Shown: one piece after another, positions 32,801 to 44,750 of the stretch
How positions within the stretch are numbered: position 1 is the first letter of the stretch
Layout: each line of letters opens with the position of its first letter
From: Steromphala cineraria
Taxonomy: Eukaryota; Mollusca; Gastropoda; Trochida; Trochidae
Assembly (NCBI GenBank): GCA_916613615.1
Contig: OU744725.1
Coordinates: forward strand, 13,046,253-13,110,252
Length of the DNA stretch: 64,000 bases
Reading direction: 5' to 3'
Made by a program: the position numbers and the translations under genes
Notes under the pieces: generated by a model
Databases searched by the model: none
Seen by the model: the letters and a program-made list of their open reading frames with translations, nothing else
What the model was told of the DNA's origin: nothing

Positions 32801-35800
32801 TCCGTTGATGTTTGTTACAGTTGCCAAGACAAATTAAACAAATGCAAGTTACAAGTGTGTCAAATGCTTACCCATGCTGATGTTATTGATAATTTCATAT
32901 GGAGTAATGTGTTTCAGCTTTCATATCAATACTTATCAATGATTTTGTTATGACAAATCGACAGCAGTTGGCCCATCTTACATTTGTAAATCTCAAAATT
33001 GCATCTAAATAACCAATGCACCTTCAAATGAGATATAAGATAAGAAATTGGTGAAACATTTGTAATACAATTGTATTTGAACCATTTAAGATCTAATATT
33101 TATGTACTAAAGAAAACTTTATATTACAATCATGTGACTTTTTTCATTACCCTTTGTTCTTTAGTAACATAATAAAACCTCCTAAAGCTGTTTTCTTTTG
33201 TCTCGTCGGTCTAATTGTTTCACATTTCCATTGATATAAGTACAATCTAAACCCATGTTTCTTTATTTTTTTTATATATTTAGTATTCATGGCAAGAATT
33301 AAAAACTAAAATGAATTTACCACGGTCACTAGCCACAGTTCTGTGAATGGAAACAAAAGTATTTACTGTGGCAGTTATTTTAAAAGAACACGTTTTGATT
33401 ATTTTTTCTGCATATTTATCAGCAATCTTAAATTTCTCAAAGGCAACAAACTTTTGAATGAGCAATGAATGATACCAATTAAATCAATTTTCAAAGGCAC
33501 AGATAAAAAAGTTTTTCCTTCATCATCAATTGTATGGTTCAAAAGAGGAGATGTCAAGGTGTGTGTGATATATTCTAATTAAACATGATTCCACATGTTT
33601 CCATCTTCAAGAGTAATAGCTGATATGTTTTCAGTTACTAGCTTTTCAAACCAATGTGCAAATGAATCCACAAAGGATCAACAATATGACTATTCAATGT
33701 TTGAGCTAATGTTATTGTAATTTTGGATTTGTATCAGTGAAAATTAATTGCTAGAATCATGAACCAATATTATAAAAACACTTATAATCATGATGGAATT
33801 TTGTAATGAGGAGGAAAGCACAACTTACGTCGTATTGAATTTTTTAAACGACAATATTTGTTTGAAACTATATTGTATATGAGCAAGAATTCGAAAGATC
33901 TGTTGATGACATTAGGAAAAGGTAGAAACTCACCTTGCCAATATCTAGAATGGTCATATAGAGAAAACGTGTACTCTTACAACAAGATAAAATGGCATAC
34001 TAGTGTTCCTTTACGAATAATAACGATCTGCAATCCCTACAATAATCCTCTTCCAAAGCGGGACATAGTCAATACAGTTAGTTTGTCTCTTTTTACATAA
34101 TAACGAATCTTAATCTTTCGGGTAGTGTTTTGGTTATCTATTGCATGATAATTTCACATGCCTATAAAATCTGTTAATACTTTCTTTCATTGAGGTATGT
34201 TGATATAACGAATTGGTTTGGTACAATTACAGCTGCGTATCTTAAGTTTGTTCACTTACCTGCGTTTTTAGTGCAAATATCATGTAATTTGGAATGTCTT
34301 TGAGGAATCCTAGCATAGCAAAAATGAAACGATTAATGTTGAAATTTGGGTACATAACTTAACATTCAGTTTGCGTAACATATTTGTATGTCATACCTTA
34401 AAGATAACCGTAACTAATTTAGCAGGGCATTGAAATGACCAGGGGTCAAAATCACTAAAAAACACTCGAAAACACTATTTTGTATTTTTCTCTACAAAAA
34501 CCTTCATTAGTGATCAATAACTTTAGAACTTAGTCATATTTGTTCCTTTGCATTAATGCAATGTAATTGTACTGATTTCTTTCTTACAGAGTTTATATGG
34601 AATATTCATATTATTTAAAAACATTGGAATTAAACAAATATGACCCCATCTGTCTATTTAATCATACCAAATATCTAAATTCAGTACCAGTGACAAGACG
34701 ATCCCGAAATATGGTTTGGGGATAATTATTTCACTAATGGATAATTGGTTGTCGTTTGTAGGTGCTTCTGGAGTTATTTTATGGACATCAAAACGAAACC
34801 CAATTTACATGATATTTGCAATAAGAGACACAAGCAAGTGAACAAACTTTAGGTGCGCAGCTGTCCACACTTTACCTAATTTTTAAGAATAGTGAATATG
34901 TCTCATTGAATCACCTAAAGCTCTGTTCATCCAAGTTCGTGATTATAGATGTGCAGCAATTTTGGTATCATTACAAGAAAATTCTTATTTTCAACTAAAT
35001 TTTCAACGAATATCAAGTGTCTATACAACGTTTTCACATACCCATGAAGATCTAAGAGTTAAATGATTTTGTTTAGATGAAGAGTATAAAAGATTTCAAT
35101 TCAGAAATTCAAAATTTAGTAATTTGATTGAATTGATGTGGTGGATAGAGTAAATATCTTTGAATTCTATGAAAATACTCGGTTACCTTAAATGATAATT
35201 TATAGTATTCTGATATCCATTAGCAGACAGGGGTTTTAAAGGCGTTTGATACGAGCTAGTCTCATTGATCAATACACATGTTGATATTTTATAGTTGAAA
35301 ACTTTTGACAGCAACAGAGATTTACTGAAATGGCGTTAAAGTAGAAATTCTTCTTTGGTCGATGTGTTGACGACCTGGTTGTTTGACTTGTCCTTTAAGT
35401 AGTTCGGCTCGTTTATGTGGCAAAAGAATTTTCAGTAACTTAGTCATAACATTGATCGGTTTTCACTTGGCCTATCAATTCAATTTTATTCATTTCGCCG
35501 GTTGTTTAGTTTCCGACTTTGAGGCTTTTTCAGACTGGTTAATGTTTTTAAAATTGTCAAAATAAGATAGATTGATTTTATTTGACAAATTTTTTGAGTG
35601 GCAAAAACGAGGTGTTCTTTAACGCCTGTAGCATGTAACGATTTTCAATCGGGTCATCAGATTTATGCATATTGATCTCTCATTGTTTTCTGGTTTATGG
35701 TCGTTACTTCTGACAGATTAATGTATGTAATTATTGCTTTACTTTAATAATGATTGATAAATGAAGAGCAAATTAATGTGAACTGTAGTCATTTACCTTT

Positions 35801-36651
35801 TTCCATTAAGAAATTCTTTCATTTCAGGCTATGATCAATAAAAAAATCAATTAATTGACAAAGAATAAATACTTGGTTGTTTTAAGTTCACAGTAGATTA
35901 AACTGAAGTAACATCATCATTGAAATGTTCAATCTGTTGATCGGTCAAGCTACAGTCACTAATTAATAATCTATAAAAATACACATTTTCAAATATGATA
36001 GGCTGTACTGCCATAGGATCACCTACCGGAATATTGAATTTTTAGATAAAAAGTGTAGATTTTCAATTTAGATGTGGCAGATAATATAAGGTAATCAGTA
36101 ATCCTTATTCCTTATTCCTTCAAACATTTATTGCATATGTTTCTTCATATGCTACATTGAAATGCAAACATTTTTTTTGCAATGTGTCCCAACAATTATG
36201 GTTCCTTTTTGGAAACAAACTTTCAAACATTTCCATTTGTTTCTGTTGTTTGGAAATCCTCCAGTTTTAGAAGATTGAAAGTCGGAAAATTGCCTTATGT
36301 TTACCCTTTCAGATATCATTTTACCTCTCTGGCTGACACTGTCTTATCAGCAGTTACATAAACAAACCAAATCTTCAGTTTGACAATGGTACTGACTGAA
36401 CAACAAATTTGTAATCAACCAATCGCTATTGTTTGTTTGTATTAACCCACAGTCTGTTCACTTGGGTAAGGGCCCGAGCGTATCGGGTAATAAATTGTTT
36501 GACAACATTTTGTGGCCAACGTTGATTTGACCATATATTTTTTAAAGTAAAGTCAACATATAAATCACTTTAACAAGGGACAAACACAACAAACTTAAAC
36601 AAAATTCTGGACCTGTTATATAGAGAACACATGAGAGATCACTCCGTCTCT

Positions 36652-36929
36652 CATCCTCGATAATCCAGGGCTTTCGTTCCGATAAATCTACACAAGCCCT
36701 GGAAAACTTTACACGGTTTTACCTCGAACCAAATTTTCTCCCTTTGCAATGACTCAGCAAAACGCTTACTCGATTAGTCGAGTTGTTTACGCAAGTAGTG
36801 TCTGCGTTTCGTTTCTGATTGGATAAACTTGGATGCAAAGGGTGGTCTTTGGTTTGAGGTAAAACCGTGTAAAGTTTTCCAGGGCTTGTGTAGATTTATC
36901 GGAACGAAAGCGCTGGATAATCGAGGATG
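36652..36929. mobile_element. 278-bp MITE with 80-bp inverted ends and 9-bp duplication
   Basis: It begins CATCCTCGATAATCCAGG and ends with the near-complement. The arms match for about 80 bases with three or four differences (for example CTTTCGTTCCGATAAATC, CAAGCCCTGGAAAAC, TTTACACGGTTTTACCTC). TCCGTCTCT is duplicated at 36643-36651 and 36930-36938. Unit 1 has one copy of TCCGTCTCT at the same place, an empty site. CAT...ATG ends plus a 9-bp duplication resemble the elements at 1329 and 18987, but the sequence is different. Confidence 0.9.
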
Positions 36930-38078
36930 TCCGTCTCTGAAACCGATATTAAAACAATGGGGATGCAAACGTACGGTTCAATTAAAATCAACTTTATTCA
37001 CACAAAAATGCGTTGAGGTTCTAGTTTGCTGCGTCATTTGCCCAACATTTCTGACATCTACTTACTTATGAAGTTGACCATTGCAATGCCGCTGGTCCGC
37101 ACATACTATCTCAAAACTTGTTCTTACAATTCAAACAATATCTAATACACGGAGATCCCTTACATGTCGGAATAACAGCCTAGAATGCAACATTCTAAAA
37201 ACTTGTTTGACAATCCTAAATAGTGTTTCATATTTGCTAGTGTTTACTTTTTCCAGCTTCTGATTAGCACTAAAACTCATTGCAAAGAACAATTACGTAA
37301 TGTATATACCAAATACACAATTGTTGTGTAAGTTCTTTTAAATTTTAAGAGAAAACTTATAGTTTGTTTAATCCTTCCTGTTATACTACATAACAAGTGT
37401 TAATTCCGCGTTTGGGTCGATACGTATTTCATTAAAAGCCCTTTGTATTTTGAGGAATAATAATAGGCTGGACGAATCTGCTATTTACAAATAATATCTT
37501 CAGCACTTGACATTGTCTTGCAGGGACATTAGTGATATGGAATGCCGTTCAAGTCATATAACATGATGAAAGGTTGAAGGTTTAACCATGCTTTGCATGT
37601 TGTGCAAATTCTTTAGATAGGCGCAACTTCCTGATTCTCTTTCAGGGTTACGGAAGTGCATTAACTAACTGCAGAAAAAACAACTCTGTAAGATTATCTT
37701 CTGCGGACGAGACTGAAATCATCAAAAATATGTTAACATATTAGTGTCATGACAAAAAACAATTTTATACGACATATTCTGCGTAGGAGACAGAATATAC
37801 TGTGTAAAACAATGTATGTATTGTATGACGAACAAACTAAAGAATTGTTCAAGAGAAAGCTATGATTAGCTAATGAATAATAATAAGACTGATCAATTCA
37901 TTTTACTTTTCGATAAATATGCGTCCCTTTATCAAGTAGTCATATCTAAAGCAATTAAACTATAACTTCAATAACAGTATAAACCAAAATTGTTATAAAC
38001 AGAATCTATTATATATGAATAACGAAACCGTCCCTTTGAATAATATAGCAAGATATACCAGCTTATATGAGATTCTTT

Positions 38079-38158
38079 TTATTCTAAATAGTAATCCTGA
38101 TGTGCATTTTGATGAACAAAATAATAATGCCTATCGTGTCCTGTATAACCAAATCGTT
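38079..38158 (-). pseudogene. copy of the cofilin-like gene's last exon, unit 2
   Basis: After CTGGTCTGGCTAG| the minus strand reads (AA)RFGYTGHDRHYYFVHQ..., which follows the functional last exon (AA)RCGFTGQYEVYYF-stop. It keeps the same entry phase but runs on to a later stop. No upstream coding exons A and B were found in this unit. Confidence 0.55.
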
Positions 38159-39330
38159 CTAGCCAGACCAGGAAGTTTTTTCAGATACCTGTTCCCATTT
38201 AGCAGGTAATTTATGTAACTTTATCAATATATTGATAAATCACCAATCATCTGTCAGTCAGATTGGCTTTAGTGCCTTACAAATCGATACCATCAGTATT
38301 CGTTAATAGCATGTGATGAACAAAGGTAACATGAGTTTTAGGTGACATGGTTTCCCAATAAGTGATCATTATCATGATCATTTTTTCATCATGATAATTA
38401 TTTTTACAAGAGTGGAATTCTTTTCAAAACACCGAATAATGAAAAACTTGACCTGTTTGGTATTATCATTTATCATGTCTCATAAAACAAGGAGTGATTT
38501 ATCCTGGTCAGCTACATTCTAAATCTCTTTTTGATACTACAATATTCCCTTCCCCAATAAAATTTGATGGTGAAAGTTAACTGTGAGTGCAAATGAATCA
38601 ATTGGTTAGAATAAATAAAGGATTGTAAAAATGTGTTTTCTACCTTTAATTTTATGTACGATATAATGTCTAATAACGATTGTAAACAATTGCTTGAAAA
38701 CTGACTGCCTTCTTGCGTGAAATACTGAAAATTAATTACCATTTGTTGTTTACAAATACCACATAAGTTTGAAGTTTCTCTTTTTCCGGTTGGTATCATG
38801 TCTCAGATCAATATGCAATAATCATGTGTGAAAATATTTAGAATGGATATAGTCAGAAAAAAATCTATACGAGGGAGAAATGATAATTAACGAAATGGCA
38901 TATGATATATGGGACTCTTGAAGAAGAACAAATATTGCTACCAACTAACCATCAATTTTTATACTATTTATATGGAAATCATTCATATAAAACACACCTT
39001 TCTCTTGACAATAACATATATGAAAAACTAAAACCTTGTATTTTTGCTAATCACATACGTTGAACAAGAACTGGTTGTTAGTCAATAGATCAATCATTTG
39101 TTTATCGATTTTTGCCTTCATGGTTATGATTTGACAATAAAAATTTAATTTACAAGTGCAAATGTATCGATTATTTACTAATAAAATCATGGAGTAGATG
39201 TTATAAAACTTATAAGATAGTTTGGTTTGACGTGTTAATAAGTATAGCTACATGTATTTCATTAAATTGAAACTATGTCGTATGTCAGACATTTGTATGA
39301 AAGATATCGTGATGTCAGATGCAAGTTTAC

Positions 39331-39401
39331 CTTGATAACTATTTCCTGGAATAGGCTGTTAAAGGAATTCCCTTTTGACGATACTAATGAAGATATATTT
39401 G
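39331..39401 (-). pseudogene. decayed third exon of the cofilin-like gene, unit 2
   Basis: Nearly identical to the unit 1 relic at 29042-29112, ending at the same AAG|GTAAAC donor, with the same exit-phase problem. It lies about 1.2 kb above the last-exon copy at 38079-38158, the same order as in the functional gene. Confidence 0.5.
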
Positions 39402-40587
39402 CTTGCAAACACAAAATTGTGGTCTCGTCATGACATCGTGATGAAAGAAAATCGTTGAACACTTATATTCCATGTCAAATAACTCTTTATAGGGGTATTC
39501 TCATGTGATTAAAACGCCTTGTTGTTAAACTTTTGGTTCAGGAAGTTAATTTGTTTTAATGCTTCCAAAATATCGTGCAAACAAGCTTTATCTCGAAAAT
39601 AACAATACATGTAACAATGCCTGAACTTTATCTTTTGTCAACCTTCATGGGCAAAATTATAATAAAAACCATAAAAGTAAAAAGAAATATTTATCTACGA
39701 CTTCTGATTTTAAAACTTAAAGTAAAAGGTTATACAAATGGAGCTTGAAGGTCACTTTAAGTTAGTGTAGGTTTAAGATTATCTGAGGATGACTCAAATA
39801 TGAATGGGAAATGAGATGACGAAAAAAACTTAATGGATGATATATTCCCTTTGAAGTGAATAAGAGTGTTCCAGGCTGTCGTCAAACGAAACTCTCCAAA
39901 ACAAATTCATAAAGTAATACCTATGAGAGGAACTTAATTAAATTTCAAATAGTAATAACAATGAGAATTCTAAAACACTGAGTATCCTGTGATCAGAATG
40001 TGTATACATGTATCATTATGATGGTTTGCTTAAACACGCACCAAACTGTTCTCTGCCATTATAAATCCCAAATTTGGAAGGGAAACCCTTGTACAAATAG
40101 AACGACACCTCGGCATGCTCAATATGGGAATCAATATGTTATCCCTCTTACATAAAATCATGAATTTTGGATGAATATAAAGTTGCTATTGCTGCTTTAT
40201 TTGACAGTTTTTTAAGTCTTGAAAGCAAGATAACATCATGAGAGTTTTTTTTCACATTATCATGGGAAAATAAGCAATGAAATGTTAATCACTTAAAGTT
40301 CTACAGTTAACTATAAAGCAACAATTCATGATGATAAGAGTTGCCTTAGCAATAATAAATGCAAGTTATGTTCTCTGTTAAATTTGAACCAATGCTGTTT
40401 TATTGTAGAAGTAAATACAGTGAAGAAGCAATTATGGTTTAAAATGTTGATATCAAAAATTATCTAAATATGAAAATAGGAAAGATATCAATGCATCTTA
40501 ACATATTACTGGAATCATTTTTGAAATAAAATTTTAAGGATGTCAAAAACATTATTATTTTGATATAAAGTGCAGTTAATATTTACA

Positions 40588-40944
40588 TTTATTACCTACG
40601 AGGGCAGTCATACCGGGGTTCATATTTTTCATATGTTGCCCTAGGGCAAAATATCACTTTTTCATTGTGACGTCACGTTATTAACAATGCTTTGACGTCA
40701 CGGTTCACCTATGACGTCACAATCTATACGGGCCGGCGGCGGCTTTTCCGCCTATGCTTATCAGAAGGTTTTGAGTAATTTCTTTGATTTGGAGGCTACG
40801 GTAATATTCGTGCCGATGACATACTATGTGCACAACACTCGTGCCTAAATATCAGTATATCCCTCGGTCTCGCTCGGGAAATACTAATATTTAGTCACTC
40901 GTGTCGTAAACAAGTATGTCATGGACACTCATATAATATCCTCT
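40588..40944. mobile_element. unit 3-specific MITE-like insertion
   Basis: Absent between TATTTACAT and GTC.GAAC.GTATGG in unit 2 (about 30740). It contains GTGACGTCAC palindromes and a foldback at 40817-40921 (TGACATACT, ACACTCGTG, CTAAATAT, AGTAT and complements). Exact ends and duplication could not be fixed. Confidence 0.7.
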
Positions 40945-43900
40945 ATGTCCGAACTGTATGGATTTACTTTAACGCTCAAGGATTTATGCATCATCTATCC
41001 CGTGTGAAAAAAAAATTTGATTTCACAAAATTATCTTTATTATAGTTATTTGTAAGTACACGGTATTGATAAATATTGATGCAATAGCTTTTCACCGGGT
41101 GAATCTACAAACGAAATCAATAAATGACTACTTAGAGCACTAAGTACCTCACGTCGATATAATATATATATATCGATCTACTTTTATGCTAAAGATCAAT
41201 CGGTTTGACAATCCAATGTTGTGAAAACTTGGTCACGACCTAAAAATGTCTGGCTTTTGGACACTTTAACTAGGCATAATCAGTCATTTTTTAATAATCA
41301 ACCAAAAGTAACCAAACTTGGTGTGTGGGTAAAACAAAGTTTGAATAATAACATGCAATTTCAATTTTCAAAATATAAATTTTCATGAAAAAGATATTTG
41401 ATTTCAAGACACTCACCCTCGAAAAAAATCAAATAAATTTATTTTTCATCGATTTGTTTTGGTTAGGGTCTTATTCAAATATTCATCATAAAAATACCAT
41501 TGAGTGTTCAATGTCTTCGTTGTTCTCTTGTCTATCAATTATGACTATTCAAAAACATTAAGTGCGACATTTGGTATAAAATTTTGATTCTCCAAGAGTA
41601 GTACCCCCATCACGTTTTTTTAACATGTCCTATTTTTTTTATTGAATATTGTAAATAATTATTTAAATGTTCCACAAACTACGTTGTCATGGTCACTGTC
41701 ATTATCATCCGAGTCTGTCTAGCCCTACAATGTGAAATTAAAATTGACACAAAATATTTTACAACCAATTTAAGATGAGACTCAACTTTGCAGTTTAAAG
41801 ATCTCAAGAAAAATGTACATATCGAGCGATACCTCAAATTTGATAAGCTTAAACAAAACAGGAGTATAATGTATTGCCAAATTTAAGTATAAGTTATTTA
41901 AATTCCTTTATAATACTTTAAAATCACATATATATGTATAAAAAATGAAGGGTTAAATAAGAAATTTCAGATATATAAAATGCCTAGAAAATTGATTTTC
42001 TTTTTAGAATTTGATTAATTTAATTTAATGTCTGTAATTTATGAAACATAGCAAGTTAAAAATCGCATTTGTTCATGTAAAAAACAAAAACAGTTTGTTA
42101 TTGTGTCAGATGTTGGTTACATAAATATTTACTCATCCTTTATTATATCTGAGTTGTTGGAAATTATAAGTAAAAACTATTAAATATTTATTTTAAGTTT
42201 TAATCCGTCTATCCTCTCAAGAAAAAGCACATTAGATTCGAGAAAGGTGTTCCTTACCATACATTTAGGCGTGAAAATGTTTGATTACAAAACACAATCT
42301 TAGCTCACGCTTTTATTGTGACAGCCACTGAAAGCGGGCGGTTGCATGTGGGAGTTACTCCGAGTAAGACGGTATGGTCGTTCTTTTATTTAATTTGATG
42401 TGAGTACGTTGTTATAAAAATCCGATAGATAGTGCAAACTGTAGCTGAATAATTATTCTACATCATGAATTCTTTGTAGACATGTGCGCTTTGAGAAAAT
42501 ACGTTTTTTACTTTTCTGAAGTTTTCCTCCTTCCAAAGTCAACATTTGGCATCACATAAATGAAAATCTAAAAATAACTGTCTCTGGATATGTTATCCTA
42601 TTTTCCTTTGTAGTATTTTGCTTTTTTGTGCAATAAGAGGCACGGACGCAAAAAAACGTAAAACCTACCCCCTATTTTGACCCCGATTTCTAACCAACGT
42701 TTACGCCTGCGAGAAGGGTTGTCCTGGTTATCTCCCCTGTCTGGTTATCGCTACTTTAACTACATTTAAAGATTTTATACAATTCCGTCAAATATCACAT
42801 ATCAATGCACAAATATCCTCGCAAACAAAGGCATATTTCATAATGTTATTTTGATATCTTTGATATTGAGAAAACAGAAAATAATATATTCAATCAATCT
42901 TACATTCATTCGGAATCAATATCAAAATAACATAATCAATGTTTTAATGTGTGATTATGTTAATAATTTGAATGAAATCACCAATACAATGGGTCATTCA
43001 AAAGTTAGTTATCAATTGTGCATTGAGATTAGATTTTAAGTTTCAAAAGGATAGTTTGAGGTAAACTATGTTCTTTTTCAGTTAATAGAAAATATCTCAA
43101 GGAAGCAAACACAGCCGGTTATATCTCCCGTTAAGCTAGAAAGTTTTTTGAAAACCCTTTTAATGACGTCAATAGTAGTTTTGTTTTCTTTAATCAACAA
43201 CAATAAATACGGTAAAAACACGACTCAACCAAGTTAGCAGAAGGATGAGATTTGGCACCGTTTATCAAGCAAAACCTTTGTGTAAAGCTCTAAATCATTC
43301 GAGTTAAGACAATGGAGTTTACATATGTTTGTTTAAGAACTTCTGTTATTCATGAAGTTTATTGTTGAGCAAATTGACTACAATTATCAAATAATAGTTA
43401 TTAATGAATGGATTTGTTTTATAACCAGTTAAAAACATCTATTTCAAATAATCAAAGTTTTAAAGACGCAAAATGCAGCATATATTCAATATTGGTCATC
43501 TTTATACACAAGATAACTGTTTCAACATAACCATTCAAAGATCCACATGAGTTTGGGTTCACATATTACAAACTATACAAATAATGTCATTCAATCCATC
43601 AACGAATATATTGATACATTAACCGATCCTTGTTGATACAAGCAAGCAATTGACATGTTGAAGAGCTAGGTGTTAATACACATAGAAGAAGGAGCATTAC
43701 ATCCATTGTAAAATACTTGATCTCAAGGCTTCTCCTCCAGATATTGACCACGTTATTCTTTTCCTGAACATAGGTACCCACTTAACATCAAATATAATGT
43801 AATAAACATGTGACTTTATATTGATTATCCTGGATAGCTATTCATCCGTTGATGTTTGTTACAGTTGCCAAAACAAATCAAACAAATGCAAGTTACAAAT

Positions 43901-44123
43901 GTGTAAAAAAAATAATGCTAACCAATGCTGATTTTATTGATAATTGCATAAGGAGTAATGTGTTTCAGCTTTCATATCAATAATGACAAATCGACAGCAG
44001 TTGGCCCATCATACATTTGTAAATCTCAAAATTGCATCAAAATAACCAATGCACCTTCAAATGAGATATAAGATAAGAAATTGGTGAAACATTTGTAAAA
44101 CAATTGTATTTGAACCATTTAAA

Positions 44124-44750
44124 GTTCAAAAACCACAAACATATTTCACTATTTTCTTTGGAATATAGAAAGTCTGAATACAATATTGTATAGTGCGTTA
44201 AAGGTCGCTACTAAAATATGTTTAGTTTGGTAATGAAAGCCGTTTTTGAAAGCCACTTTTGATGGGCCGCTTAGACCTTTCTGACAACAAACAAATGAAT
44301 GCATGGCTAGTCACACCCCCATTTTGTGATGTCATAAACAGAATCAGCCTCGTTATCTTTACATCTATCGTAACAATAACACAGGAAAAAACCTAATAAT
44401 TAACGATTTTAAGGAAATGTTTTCCACTCATTTAGATAAATCATTTGACGACGTAACACTACTAAGCATTTGGTGTAAAAAAGATATCCACATCAATGGT
44501 AATTAGACAATTATTTAGGCGGTATTTCAGTTGAAATAATGATGCGTTACTCTGTATAGTCACACCCGCGCGATTTTTATGGCCCCTAACCCAGGTGGGT
44601 TTTTTCACAGCCGATAATGACGATGTCTAAATGAAAGGCTAATCAAAGGTGTTTATTGGACAAATTAAAAAATAATTAAGTCCAGCTTTTATTTTTTGGA
44701 AAAATCATTGAACGAAAATCGAGAAGTGGTAAGATCGAGGTTAGGTGATG
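44124..44750. mobile_element. unit 3-specific insertion of unknown class
   Basis: Unit 2 reads straight through TTTGAACCATTTAAGATCTAAT (about 33075). Unit 3 has about 627 extra bases between CCATTTAA and TTTAAGATCTAAT, so TTTAA is present on both sides. No inverted ends, poly(A) or coding motif was seen inside. Confidence 0.65.

Larger units (their letters stand above)
30336..40185. repeat. tandem segmental duplication, unit 2
   Basis: The junction with unit 1 reads GATGAATATAAAGTTGCTATTG|CTGCTTTATTT. It is closer to unit 3 than to unit 1 over most of its length. It holds the 278-bp MITE at 36652-36929 and relics of the cofilin-like third and fourth exons. It lacks the stretch matching 42600-43345 of unit 3. 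Open frames such as 33858-34100 and 37081-37263 have counterparts in other units only because the DNA is duplicated. Confidence 0.92.

Noticed and set aside
33858..34100. Reading frame conserved with 45490-45729 (MSKNSKDLLMTLGKGRNSPC...)
   Set aside because: The two regions are recent duplicates about 95% identical at DNA level. Conservation is explained by duplication, the frame breaks soon after, and no domain is known.
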